Shown here in pieces: positions 17,149 to 26,603 of a DNA stretch of 64,000 nt. Origin of the DNA: Bacteroidales bacterium (GTDB lineage: Bacteria; Bacteroidota; Bacteroidia; Bacteroidales; F082); contig JALNZU010000001.1 in assembly GCA_023229245.1 (NCBI GenBank), positions 124,001-188,000 of the forward strand, given 5' to 3'. Positions within the stretch are counted from its first letter, which is position 1; every line of letters starts with the position of its first letter. A program made the position numbers and the translations under genes. The notes under the pieces are model-generated. The model saw nothing but the letters and a program-made list of their open reading frames with translations, did not search any database and was not told where the DNA came from.

Positions 17149-19617
17149 ATGATCAAAGATAACAGCCAGCAGATTGCGCTCACCTATGGCTCCGAGCAAC
17201 TTACCTACGAACAACTATTCGGGAAGATAGATTATTTTTCAAGACTAACCACCATATCGCCTGGCAATCATATTGTACTTTTTTCTCACAACCGGCCTGC
17301 CTGGATTTACACCTTTTACGCCGTCTTGAAAAAACGTGGAATAGTAGTCCCCGTCGACTATATGTCATCAGCTTCAGAGCTAGCGCATATACTCGGTGAT
17401 TGTGATCCCACAGCAATTTTCTGCTCCCAAGCCAATCTCGTGGTTCTGTATCAAGCTATAGGAATGGTAGGCTGTAGTGTCCCAGTGATTCTAATTGACG
17501 AGCATGAAGACTTCATTTGCAATCCTCAGACTACTTGCGGCATAAAAGATTTTCAAACAGATGACACAGCTGCCATCATATATACTTCAGGTACGACGGC
17601 TAATCCCTTAGGTGTCGAGCTCACCTACAACAATCTCATCTCCAATATTGAAGCTGTAAGCAAGCATATTCCTATTTATAAGCCCGACTCAAGGGTATTA
17701 GTGCTGCTTCCGCTACACCATATCTTCCCGTTGATGGGAACCATGATAGTACCACTTTATATTGGAGCGAGTATCTCCATAAGCCCGGGCATGGCCTCAG
17801 AAGAAATCATCAGTACCCTACAGGCTAATCGAATTACCATCCTGATCGGCGTACCCCGCCTGTATGCCGCAATCCATAAAGGGATTACAGAAAAGATTGG
17901 CCAAAGTACTATAGCATCAATACTTTTTAAGTTAGCAAGAAAAATCAATTCAAAGCGATTTTCAAAAACTATCTTCGGAACGGTTCATCGTCGTTTAGGC
18001 GGCTCTCTTGAGGTGCTTGTTTCAGGTGGTGCTGCTTTGGAAATCGAAGTAGGTAACGATTTTAAGACATTAGGATTTGAAGTACTTGAAGGCTATGGCA
18101 TGACCGAGGCAGCACCACTGATAACTTTTACCCGTCCGGGAAGAGTCAGGATAGGATCGCCAGGTGAGAAAATGCCGGGTATTCAGATCCGTATCGAACA
18201 AGGTGAAATAGTGGCAAAAGGCGCTAATATCATGAAAGGCTATTATAAGAACCCCACTGCTACCGCAGAAGTACTCAAGAATGGCTGGTTATATACCGGT
18301 GACTTAGGTTATATAGATAAGGAAGGATACCTGTATATAACCGGAAGAAAAAAAGAGATAATCGTACTGCCAAATGGAAAAAATATCAATCCAGTTGAGT
18401 TAGAAGACTTGCTGCTCAACTCACCCTTAGTAAAAGACTGTGGGATTTTTTATCATGAAAAACAGCTTCAGGCATTGATACTTCCCAACCAGAAAGCTAT
18501 GGCAGTATATCCCGGACGTACTACCGAAGATATTCTCCGCCATGAATTGATAGCTCCCTTTAATCGGCAAGTTTCTCCTTTTAAGAAAATTATGCGAATC
18601 CATATTACCGACAAGGAATTACCGCGTACCAGATTAGGGAAACTTCAACATTTTAAATTAGCCGGACTACTTCAGCAACAGCCTATAACAGAAATAGTAC
18701 AGCCTGTTTTTATGCAACCGGAATACCAGATGATAGCAGGATACCTTGAAAAAGAAAAAGGGCAAAGGGTGCTGCCTTTTCATCATCCCGAACTTGACAT
18801 AGGGCTTGATTCGCTCGATAAGATCGGATTTCAGGAATGGTTGCTGCACACTTTCGGGCTAAGTCTGCCTGCCCATCAGATAGCAGATTTTGTGAATATT
18901 GCCCAATTAGCCGAATGGGTTGGCAACCATAAAACAAAACTACAAGAGATTGATGTCAACTGGAAAGATATTTTACAAGAAAAATCATTGTTTAAACTAC
19001 CTTCGACCTGGCACATCGGTAGTATTGCATTCAGGATTTCACGCTATCTGATCTACAGCTATTTCAGATTCAGTGCACGGGGTATGGAAAAAATTCCTGA
19101 TGGGCCTTGCATCATAGCACCCAACCACCAAAGTGCATTCGACGGTCTTTTCGTTGCTTCAGTAATGAAAACTAAGCAGATCAGGGAAACATACTTTTAT
19201 GCCAAGGAAAAGCATTTCAGAAAAAGAATACTCAAATTTCTGGCTGCAAAAAACAATATCATCATCGTCAACCTAAACCTCGATCTGAAACAATCCATAC
19301 AAACCCTTGCAGAAGTCCTTCATCAAAAGAAAAAACTCATCATTTTCCCTGAAGGAACCCGCACTTTAACCGGTGAGCTAAGTCATTTTAAGCGCACTTT
19401 TGCTATTTTAGCACGCGAACTAAAAGTACCCATCATTCCGGTAGCTATTCATGGAGCCTATAAAGCCATGCCTAAAGGTAGATACCTTGCACGTTTTATG
19501 AGCAAAATCAAGGTAGAGTTTCTGCCCGCAGTTCATGTGGAAGACCAAAACTATGATGCGATTTGCCTGTTAATCATGAATCAGATACAAAATAGCCTGA
19601 ATACCAGCGAAATATGA
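17149..19617 (+). CDS. Fusion of acyl-CoA/ACP synthetase, acyl carrier protein and PlsC acyltransferase
   Basis: An 822-residue three-domain protein. Residues 1 to about 500 are an AMP-forming ligase (P-loop YTSGTTANPLGV at 145-156; EGYGMTEAAPL; TGDLGYIDKEGYLYITGRKKE). About 530-600 is a carrier-protein domain with the phosphopantetheine site around Ser555 (DIGLDSLDK). About 640-822 is a PlsC-type acyltransferase with H(X)4D (His660, Asp665) and FPEGTR (733-738). The expected activity is to activate a fatty acid, load it on its own carrier domain, and transfer it to a lysophospholipid or another acceptor, analogous to E. coli Aas but with the domains in the opposite order and a carrier domain between. 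The Lys usually seen in the ligase P-loop (PKG) is Leu154 here. Likely membrane-associated; acceptor unknown. Confidence 0.88.
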   Translation: MIKDNSQQIALTYGSEQLTYEQLFGKIDYFSRLTTISPGNHIVLFSHNRPAWIYTFYAVLKKRGIVVPVDYMSSASELAHILGDCDPTAIFCSQANLVVLYQAIGMVGCSVPVILIDEHEDFICNPQTTCGIKDFQTDDTAAIIYTSGTTANPLGVELTYNNLISNIEAVSKHIPIYKPDSRVLVLLPLHHIFPLMGTMIVPLYIGASISISPGMASEEIISTLQANRITILIGVPRLYAAIHKGITEKIGQSTIASILFKLARKINSKRFSKTIFGTVHRRLGGSLEVLVSGGAALEIEVGNDFKTLGFEVLEGYGMTEAAPLITFTRPGRVRIGSPGEKMPGIQIRIEQGEIVAKGANIMKGYYKNPTATAEVLKNGWLYTGDLGYIDKEGYLYITGRKKEIIVLPNGKNINPVELEDLLLNSPLVKDCGIFYHEKQLQALILPNQKAMAVYPGRTTEDILRHELIAPFNRQVSPFKKIMRIHITDKELPRTRLGKLQHFKLAGLLQQQPITEIVQPVFMQPEYQMIAGYLEKEKGQRVLPFHHPELDIGLDSLDKIGFQEWLLHTFGLSLPAHQIADFVNIAQLAEWVGNHKTKLQEIDVNWKDILQEKSLFKLPSTWHIGSIAFRISRYLIYSYFRFSARGMEKIPDGPCIIAPNHQSAFDGLFVASVMKTKQIRETYFYAKEKHFRKRILKFLAAKNNIIIVNLNLDLKQSIQTLAEVLHQKKKLIIFPEGTRTLTGELSHFKRTFAILARELKVPIIPVAIHGAYKAMPKGRYLARFMSKIKVEFLPAVHVEDQNYDAICLLIMNQIQNSLNTSEI

Positions 19618-19694
19618 TAAGCATATTGTTGGACATTTTGAGGCAACAAAAAACCACAGCTGCATTCCCCTATAATCCAATACAACTTATTTTA

Positions 19695-19702
19695 TATCTT
19701 TG
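19695..19702 (+). promoter_or_regulatory. -7 box of the porin gene
   Basis: TATCTTTG matches TAnnTTTG; leader of about 115 bases before the ATG at 19823. Confidence 0.55.
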
Positions 19703-19822
19703 CAGCTTTTCCTGAAGAAGGTAAGATATTGATAGATCATTTTTGAATCAAACCATTAAAGTACGCATCAAGCTCCGCTGGATTTCATGCACTTATAAAA
19801 CAAAACATTAGTAGTCATACGC

Positions 19823-20968
19823 ATGCTATTGAAGAGAACCTCTTTGTTATTCTTACTCACACTTATCACTATATCAACCCATTCACAGGAGACTATCGAA
19901 CACAACCAGGCTGTTTCTTTTGGAGTAGCCTACACAGGCGATTTATTGTCGAATTTCTCCGGAGGGATAAAAAAAGGGACCGCTTATTTAGGATTAACCG
20001 AACTAGATTTGACACTTAACACCGAAGCTGCCAGGCTATGGAAAGGTGGTACTTTTTTTCTGAAAGCCAGCAACACACATGGAGCTACACCTTCTGAAGA
20101 TCTGATAGGCGACATACAGATAGTATCGAATATCGAAGCAGGCAAGCACACTTATCTGCAAGAGTTTTGGTTTAAACAGCAGATCAAAAATGTGGAAATC
20201 ACAATTGGATTGCAAGATTTGAACGTGGAGATCACTCGTATTGCCAATGGCGAACTGTTCGTTCATAGTTCATTTGGAGTTCTACCTATCATAGCTCTTA
20301 ATCTTCATGCCCCTATCTATCCGCTGACCTCCACCGGGATAACCGCCAAATGGAACATCAACGGCAACATGTCGTGGCTCAATGCTGTGTATGACGGAAC
20401 ACCTACCGATTTTGATTACAATCCGTATAACCTTAACTGGAGCCTCAACCAAGGCGATGGCGTGCTGATCGTTTCAGAATTCCAAAACCAGTTTGAAATA
20501 CACGACAAAAAGGGAATCTATAAGGTAGGCGCCTTTATCCACAACCATTTTATCGAACGAACTTTCTTCTCCGATTTTCCTGATTCACTCAACACCAACA
20601 CATCGGGTGCTTATTTGAATTACGAACAACAGCTATGGCATCAGAAGCACAAGGAGCTCAATGTGTTCGTACATACCGGATACAGTCCGTCAGAGATCAG
20701 TCTGAATTGTTTTTATTTCGGGATGGGGATCAACGCAACAGGCTTTTTAAGCAAGCGCAACACAGATATACTTGGATTAGCAGCAGCCTACGCCAAACTA
20801 AGTAATGGGTTAGGACATGAGACCATCATTGAGCTTAGTTGGAAACACCAAATTTGTTCATACTTTTTCATACAGCCTGACCTTCAGTATATTATACATC
20901 CGGCAGGCAGCTACAGTGGGTTGAAAAATGCGTTAGTAGGCTTGATGCGTATAGGATTTGAGCTATGA
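19823..20968 (+). CDS. OprB-like carbohydrate porin
   Basis: A 381-residue outer-membrane barrel protein with a signal peptide (MLLKRTSLLFLLTLITISTHS). The sequence is rich in alternating aromatic strands and ends ...MRIGFEL. The features LDLTLNTEAARLWKGGTFFL, GDIQIVSNIEA and LQEFWFKQQ-IGLQDLN match the plan of OprB carbohydrate-selective porins (monomeric 16-strand barrels). Substrate is not determinable; sugar diffusion is inferred from the family. It stands alone, with its own promoter, convergent with the anti-sigma gene. Confidence 0.72.
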   Translation: MLLKRTSLLFLLTLITISTHSQETIEHNQAVSFGVAYTGDLLSNFSGGIKKGTAYLGLTELDLTLNTEAARLWKGGTFFLKASNTHGATPSEDLIGDIQIVSNIEAGKHTYLQEFWFKQQIKNVEITIGLQDLNVEITRIANGELFVHSSFGVLPIIALNLHAPIYPLTSTGITAKWNINGNMSWLNAVYDGTPTDFDYNPYNLNWSLNQGDGVLIVSEFQNQFEIHDKKGIYKVGAFIHNHFIERTFFSDFPDSLNTNTSGAYLNYEQQLWHQKHKELNVFVHTGYSPSEISLNCFYFGMGINATGFLSKRNTDILGLAAAYAKLSNGLGHETIIELSWKHQICSYFFIQPDLQYIIHPAGSYSGLKNALVGLMRIGFEL

Positions 20969-21023
20969 ACCGTTTAGGGAGAAGATACGGCAAGCTATTT
21001 CGTTTACGCTTAAAACGACCTCA

Positions 21024-22139
21024 TTAAAAGTTCTTACTGAAATACATATTCTCCGATTGAAACACTACATATAGTGTACGACCTTCGTCGTCTGCAAGCC
21101 TGAGCAGTTGTACCTCCTTATTGGTAAGTGCGTTGTAGGTCTTCACACCTGACTCGGCCAGATCCCATAAAGAAGCTCCATCTACAGGAAGCACTTGTTT
21201 TTCTTCTTTCTTCATCCAGCTTATTACCGATTGTGCCAGCTCCCTACCTCCTTCCACAGTTCGTTGGAAAGCTAAAAGAACCGATAAGTTACGACTCACT
21301 TCTTGTTGATTATTGAACTCAGCGTTCAAGGCTGCCAATAATTGTTCTCTACTTTCATGTTTTGGATCAACAATATGATACTGAGGCATATGAGAAATAA
21401 TTGGCTCCGAATGTAGCTTTGCTGTCAGCATGGGTAGTTCCATCAGGTCGTACCGATTTTCTTCTGACAGCAATTCAGGTTCTGGTTTCACCTGAGGCAT
21501 TAAGGCAACAGGTTTTTCCATGCGAGGTGTATGATCAGAAGTATGGGTCAGATCAATCTTATCCGGCACTGGTATCATGGGAAGACTGACCAGAACAGGC
21601 TGCTCAATATTGTGAGTAGGGTAGTTCACTTCCGGCATCAGCAACCAGCCTAAGCCAATAAGCAGCAACAAGCTCGCAGCTACTGCCACATACCTGTATA
21701 ACCTGGTCTGAACCGGTATTAATGATTTCCGCAGCTGCGATTTGAAGGGATAAACCACTTGCGTGTCAGGCTTGAAATAAAGTTTCCCAAACAGTTGAAA
21801 TTCTGGCTCCAACTCTGGATTTAGCTTCAGAAACTCTTGCAAGCTATTGGTTTCTGCTTCGCTAAGCGCGCCTTCATAAAATGCGATGAACCAATCATCG
21901 GTATTCTGCTCTGCAACAGTACTATATGTATGTAACTCAGGTCGTTTCAAACTTTCTTTATCTGGAAATTGGAGTGTAGTCTCAGATAATACCGGCAAAT
22001 CACCGCTTAGGTCTTCCCAGGTGCCAAATTCAGGATGATCTAAGATAAACTGCTTCAGCAAAGCAGCTTCTGCTGCATTCAGCCTGCCTTCCCATAAATC
22101 AAGCAGCCAGGCTTCATATGTATGTTTGCTAAGCTTCAT
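21024..22139 (-). CDS. Membrane protein, probable anti-sigma factor
   Basis: A 371-residue protein with one transmembrane helix near 150-170 (YVAVAASLLLLIGLGWLLM). The cytoplasmic N-terminal half contains two similar motifs (EAWLLDLWEGRLNAAEAALL and DWFIAFYEGALSEAETNSL), an internal repeat around 8-30 and 80-100. The C-terminal half is periplasmic and has a proline-rich stretch. It starts immediately after the stop of the ECF sigma gene (TAG then ATG, no gap), and gene order plus topology make it the cognate anti-sigma factor. The zinc-binding HxxxCxxC motif of ZAS anti-sigmas is absent, so it is not of that class. The signal is unknown. Confidence 0.65.
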   Translation of the reverse strand: MKLSKHTYEAWLLDLWEGRLNAAEAALLKQFILDHPEFGTWEDLSGDLPVLSETTLQFPDKESLKRPELHTYSTVAEQNTDDWFIAFYEGALSEAETNSLQEFLKLNPELEPEFQLFGKLYFKPDTQVVYPFKSQLRKSLIPVQTRLYRYVAVAASLLLLIGLGWLLMPEVNYPTHNIEQPVLVSLPMIPVPDKIDLTHTSDHTPRMEKPVALMPQVKPEPELLSEENRYDLMELPMLTAKLHSEPIISHMPQYHIVDPKHESREQLLAALNAEFNNQQEVSRNLSVLLAFQRTVEGGRELAQSVISWMKKEEKQVLPVDGASLWDLAESGVKTYNALTNKEVQLLRLADDEGRTLYVVFQSENMYFSKNF

Positions 22140-22634
22140 CTATTTATCCTCCAACACATAATCTATCTTAGTGATATAATTTCGCAAGGATTTTCTGGCT
22201 CTGAAAATATATACCTTTACCTGTGCTTCACTCAATCCGGTGATACCACCTATCTCATCGTAGGAATAACCTTCATAATCACGTAACAACACTACCGTAC
22301 GTTGCTTTTCAGGCAAGGTACTCAACGCCTTGTTCAAAACCTCTTTCAGATCGCTATAGGTGTTAAACTCTGCTTCACTATTATGATGCCAGTCTTCTAA
22401 CCTTGTCAAACGCTCTTCTTTTCTGATCAGATCAATCATGGTATGATAGGCGGTGGTAAACAAGTACGACTTGCTTTTATCGTAAGCGATATCAGATACT
22501 TTTTGCCACATACGTGTAAACGACTCCTGGACTATATCTTGTGCCATATCCTCATCGCCTGTGTTCTTGAGAACAAAGCGATACACTCCATCAGCATACT
22601 GATCTACACAGCTGTTGAATTCTTTTTTTGTCAT
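22140..22634 (-). CDS. ECF-type RNA polymerase sigma factor
   Basis: A 164-residue sigma-70 family protein with region 2 (MAQDIVQESFTRMWQKV, DLIRKEERL) and region 4 (LSTLPEKQRTVVLLRDYEG, then YSYDEIGGITGLSEAQVKV as the helix-turn-helix). Regions 1 and 3 are absent, as in ECF sigmas. The ATG at 22634 is preferred over a GTG at 22652. The anti-sigma gene follows with zero spacing. The T9SS propeller protein gene lies just upstream in the same direction (78 bases), making it a candidate target or co-transcribed gene; in Porphyromonas an ECF sigma governs T9SS genes, which is only an analogy here. Confidence 0.9.
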   Translation of the reverse strand: MTKKEFNSCVDQYADGVYRFVLKNTGDEDMAQDIVQESFTRMWQKVSDIAYDKSKSYLFTTAYHTMIDLIRKEERLTRLEDWHHNSEAEFNTYSDLKEVLNKALSTLPEKQRTVVLLRDYEGYSYDEIGGITGLSEAQVKVYIFRARKSLRNYITKIDYVLEDK

Positions 22635-22712
22635 TGCAAATGATACCGGCACATATCTTCTTAGACGAACAACACACCCAAAAAGTTACTGTGACAACTA
22701 AAATATTTCTTT

Positions 22713-25700
22713 CTACCAAACAATGAGTTTAACAGGTTTATATTCCTGATCAGCAGGTACAATATAGTACATTCCTGTTTCTAATTTATTCACTGTCAGA
22801 ACCGTCTGCCCTGCCTTGAATGTAAATTCAGCTATTTTACGCCCTTGTAAATCCATCAGCTCCATGTCAATAGCCTTTTGACTGTCATGGCGAACAATCA
22901 TAAAATTTCCTGTGCTAGGATTGGGGTAAACCGCCCATGACTGTTCAAGACCCGTTTGATCAGCAATACCGGTATAGGTTGACACCGAAATATCTTTCAG
23001 GTACAAATTATTTCCATAATTATTGAATCCTTCAAACCTGATTTTTACACCGTTTTGTCCAGCATATTGACTAAGACTAACTGACGGGCATGGAGCCCCG
23101 AAATCACCGGCATAGCACCAGTCTTCATCCGATGTTGGTACGAACGATTGTGTAGTAGGCGGTGCTGTTTCAAAGATACCATTACCGTTAGGACCATTGG
23201 CATACACCCTTTGCCAGCTCTCACCACAATCAGGCGATACGCTGATGATCAATGAGTCAACCTGCATATGCCGCTGGGCATACGCATAGCTAAAACTGAG
23301 CCAGGCATTCTCCACCTTAGTTAAATCAAGAGGCGGGCTTTCCAAATAATCACGCTGGCCCATATTGGTATACGCAAAGAAATTCAACCAGACGGCATTT
23401 ATTTCATCACCCAGATTGATAATTTCCCAGGTACGCAGCGCATCCGGATTGACAACTTTCCATCCTGTCTGCTTTATGTCAGCTACATTAAAGTCTTGTT
23501 CATACGGAAGTTGATAGCCGCCAAATTGTATATAATCCTCCCGAATCAATGTAGAAGAACCGGTTTGATTGACTGCTGTCAGACTTACAGTATATGCTGT
23601 ATTTTCCATAAATTGCACTACAGGCTCGGCTGATTGCGAATCGGTGCCTTCTAAAAATTGTAATGTAGATGGTTCGAAAGACCAGTTCCATTCATCAGGA
23701 CAGTTCGTCGTCTGATCGGTAAAACGCACGATCATACCCGCACATCCAATAGTATCCGACGCCACAAAATCAACTATAGGTGCTGCAGCCTGAGTTACAG
23801 TAACACAGTTTTCGCATACTAAGGTATGACTGCCTGATGGGTTGGTAACAGTTAGTGAAACATTGTAAACTCCTTGGTTATTATAAACGATATGTCTTGG
23901 ATGCTGTTCGGTTGAAGTCGAAGGCTCGCCACCTTCAAACTCCCATTCCCAACTATATGGTATCCCGTTTGACAGATCAGTAAAATCTAAATAACAATGA
24001 GCAGCTACTGTTGCATCAGACAATTCAAAATCGGCTACAGGCATGCTGTAATAAGGCGTTGAGCTCCACAGGCCTCGCCCATAGGTGCCTGCACGTACTA
24101 AATCACCCGAAGGGTTATCGGGCGAATAATAAATCTCTATCTCAGTAACTTTGGCACTGGCGGGCATCCCATTAGCAAAGAAGACCCATTCATCCATAGA
24201 CATATCCCGATAAAACACACCTATATCAGTCCCAAGATATAATCCCTCTCTACTATTGGAATAATACGCAATGGAATTGATTTGTATGTTGTTCAGGTTA
24301 GCCGTAATATTATGCCAGTGCTGACCTCGGTCAACCGATTTATACAAAGCTGTCTGCTGTGCCAGATACACTATATCGGGGTCATCAGGATGGCATTCGA
24401 TAGCTGTAATGGTATTGTTGGTAGGGAGTTTGGAAGTAAGTATTGTCCAATCCACCTGATCATCTTTTGCACGATCAGCTCTGTATAACTTAGCACCTGA
24501 AGATGTATAAATTATGTTACGGTCGGCTTTTGACTGTACCAACACATTCAGGTCGCCACCAGTAAAAGCACTGATCTTTTCCCATTGTACCTGATTCGAG
24601 TTTCCAGTCTTGATATTAGTACTTCGCCAAACATTTTTATATCCTACAAACATCGTATTACCATCTTCATGGTCAATCTGAAAAGGGGTTACCCATGCAC
24701 CGCTTTCGGTAATGCCGTTTGTTCCGTTTCCGGCTATCTGTCCGTTGGAGTTATTATTATACAGTCTGAAAATATCGCCATAATACAATGTATAGTAGCT
24801 ATATCGGTGGTCATGTGGGTCGTATGCACACTCCATTCCATCGCCTCCACCTACTGCTATCCATGTATCGCCGTTGATCACGGATGTTCCATTATCCTGA
24901 TATCCATTGATAACAAAATCAGGATTCGTTTTGCTTTGCCCTATTTTATACGCCTGACTGATCACTAGTCCATTAGATATTTCAGTCCAGTTCACTCCTC
25001 CATTAGCTGTCCAGTAGAATCCACCATCATTACCTACATATAATCTATTGTTGATAGGTGAATATTCAAGTATATGCAAGTCGGCATGTACCGATTGTAC
25101 GTTACATCCTCCGTACCAATGCGAGCGTATTGCCCAGTTTGTACCTCCGTTGGTGGATTTAAAGCAGTTGACTCCTCCAGCATAAATAACTGAAGCATCT
25201 GATGGGTCAACAGCTATATCTAAGTCGTACCAGGCTTGTCCGCCTGATCCTCCGTTACAGTCCCACGACATGATATTAGGTGAATCGGATCGTTTACTAA
25301 AGCTTAAACCTGCATCTTCGGAGCGGTATAAGCCTTTAAACGAATCGGAGTTAGTCAAAAGAAAATAGACCCATTCTGGCTGGTCAGGTGAAACCCCTAT
25401 CACACCTCTTGCGCCTCCCGGCAATCCGGTAGTAATAATAGAAAAGGTATTCCCGTTATCAGTTGAACGATAAAAAGAGCCTCCTGTAGCAGCATATACT
25501 ATATCGGCATTATCGGGTTTAAAGACAATTTCTTTATAATTCCCTCCCTGTGTGCGTATCCATTGTGCTCCTCCGTTATCGCTCCTGTATATTCCGCTGC
25601 TTGTTGCTGCCAGGATCACTTGCGGATCATCAGGGTCTTGAATCATGCGTCCAACGGTTGCATTACCCATTCCATTGTTCCATGGCTCCCAGTTGATCCC

Positions 25701-26351
25701 TGCATCCGTACTTCTCCATACTCCTAATCCAGGGGCATCGGCAGCATCTCTGTCGCCAGTACCTAATAAAATCATGGATGGATTGCTATAATCAACTATG
25801 ATTGAAGACACTCCAAGGGTAGGAAGGTGATCGGTCAACACTTCCCAGGTTTCGCCGTGGTTATAGCTTACCCACAATCCACCTGAGGGTGCACCTACAT
25901 ACAAGACATCCGGATCGGCAGGGTGAAAAGCAATTGCATTGAGGCGTCCTAATCCACGATATCCGTTATAGCCTGAGGGAACGGTAAAAGGACCTAAGGC
26001 AGTCCACGACCCTTCTATATTGCGCAGGGAGGTGGAAGCCATCCACCTATTAAAAGCTTGTAGCTCACGTGTGGGATCAGGCTTCCTGCCAAAGGCATCA
26101 GCTCGTTGAGCCATCATATGCTCCCAACGTCGAAAAGGCTTGTACCCACTCCCTCGTGTGACTTCCCTGTCTTTCCAATACAGCTCAAAAGCCCGCTGTG
26201 TCTGGAAAAAATTTGCATCAGGGTCTTGCATCATTTCAATCCAATAAGGGAATTCCGTAGTATCGGCAAGCTGCGCCCATAAGATCATCGGCAAAAACAT
26301 CAAACCGATGACCGCATACCGGATCAATTGCGTACGTACAACTCTCATCAT
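22713..26351 (-). CDS. T9SS-sorted BNR/sortilin-type propeller protein with PKD domains
   Basis: A 1212-residue secreted protein. A signal peptide (ending MILWAQ) is followed by a linker and then by about ten BNR/VPS10-like propeller blades (130-750), with recurring S-x-D-x-G-x-x-W Asp-box motifs such as STDAGINW, SDNGGAQW, STDNGNTF, STNGGTNW and SVDRGQHW. Two PKD domains follow (about 772-855 with WEWEFEGG, and 857-945 with WNWSFEP), then a MAM/choice-of-anchor-like domain (about 947-1120) and a T9SS sorting domain (about 1136-1212, VYPNPSTGNF). No hydrolase active site is recognised, so the propeller may bind glycan or protein or be enzymatically active. The gene is upstream of, and co-directional with, the ECF sigma/anti-sigma pair. 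Confidence 0.88.
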   Translation of the reverse strand: MMRVVRTQLIRYAVIGLMFLPMILWAQLADTTEFPYWIEMMQDPDANFFQTQRAFELYWKDREVTRGSGYKPFRRWEHMMAQRADAFGRKPDPTRELQAFNRWMASTSLRNIEGSWTALGPFTVPSGYNGYRGLGRLNAIAFHPADPDVLYVGAPSGGLWVSYNHGETWEVLTDHLPTLGVSSIIVDYSNPSMILLGTGDRDAADAPGLGVWRSTDAGINWEPWNNGMGNATVGRMIQDPDDPQVILAATSSGIYRSDNGGAQWIRTQGGNYKEIVFKPDNADIVYAATGGSFYRSTDNGNTFSIITTGLPGGARGVIGVSPDQPEWVYFLLTNSDSFKGLYRSEDAGLSFSKRSDSPNIMSWDCNGGSGGQAWYDLDIAVDPSDASVIYAGGVNCFKSTNGGTNWAIRSHWYGGCNVQSVHADLHILEYSPINNRLYVGNDGGFYWTANGGVNWTEISNGLVISQAYKIGQSKTNPDFVINGYQDNGTSVINGDTWIAVGGGDGMECAYDPHDHRYSYYTLYYGDIFRLYNNNSNGQIAGNGTNGITESGAWVTPFQIDHEDGNTMFVGYKNVWRSTNIKTGNSNQVQWEKISAFTGGDLNVLVQSKADRNIIYTSSGAKLYRADRAKDDQVDWTILTSKLPTNNTITAIECHPDDPDIVYLAQQTALYKSVDRGQHWHNITANLNNIQINSIAYYSNSREGLYLGTDIGVFYRDMSMDEWVFFANGMPASAKVTEIEIYYSPDNPSGDLVRAGTYGRGLWSSTPYYSMPVADFELSDATVAAHCYLDFTDLSNGIPYSWEWEFEGGEPSTSTEQHPRHIVYNNQGVYNVSLTVTNPSGSHTLVCENCVTVTQAAAPIVDFVASDTIGCAGMIVRFTDQTTNCPDEWNWSFEPSTLQFLEGTDSQSAEPVVQFMENTAYTVSLTAVNQTGSSTLIREDYIQFGGYQLPYEQDFNVADIKQTGWKVVNPDALRTWEIINLGDEINAVWLNFFAYTNMGQRDYLESPPLDLTKVENAWLSFSYAYAQRHMQVDSLIISVSPDCGESWQRVYANGPNGNGIFETAPPTTQSFVPTSDEDWCYAGDFGAPCPSVSLSQYAGQNGVKIRFEGFNNYGNNLYLKDISVSTYTGIADQTGLEQSWAVYPNPSTGNFMIVRHDSQKAIDMELMDLQGRKIAEFTFKAGQTVLTVNKLETGMYYIVPADQEYKPVKLIVW

Positions 26352-26526
26352 ATCAAATGGTTTTATACTGTTTATAAAGATTTTTGTTTTAAGCCTCTAA
26401 AATACAAGCTATTTTTTTATGAGTAGACATAATTTCAGTTTTCGGGCAATAAAACCCACCTAAAGTCAGATATCCCACTTATTTCGCTGATAGTTATCAA
26501 CAGACACAGAGCGGATAAACAGAGCG

Positions 26527-26544
26527 TATTTTTGCATATTTTTG
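26527..26544 (+). promoter_or_regulatory. Tandem -7 boxes
   Basis: Two identical TATTTTTG elements (26527-26534 and 26537-26544) separated by CA, upstream of the ATG at 26604. Either or both could fire, giving leaders 10 bases different in length. Confidence 0.55.
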
Positions 26545-26603
26545 CAGGCAAATCTTGAATCAGATAGGTATCCGATTCCTTCTTATATTAAAACTTTCAG
26601 CAT

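Noticed and set aside
21000..21018. TCGTTT/AAACGA hairpin between the porin and anti-sigma genes
   Set aside because: Short AT-rich stem without a T run; not convincing as a terminator.
24585..24968. Open frame of 127 codons on the plus strand within the T9SS propeller gene
   Set aside because: Shadow of the propeller repeats; composition rich in Ile/Tyr/Ser from reverse-reading of Asp-box codons.
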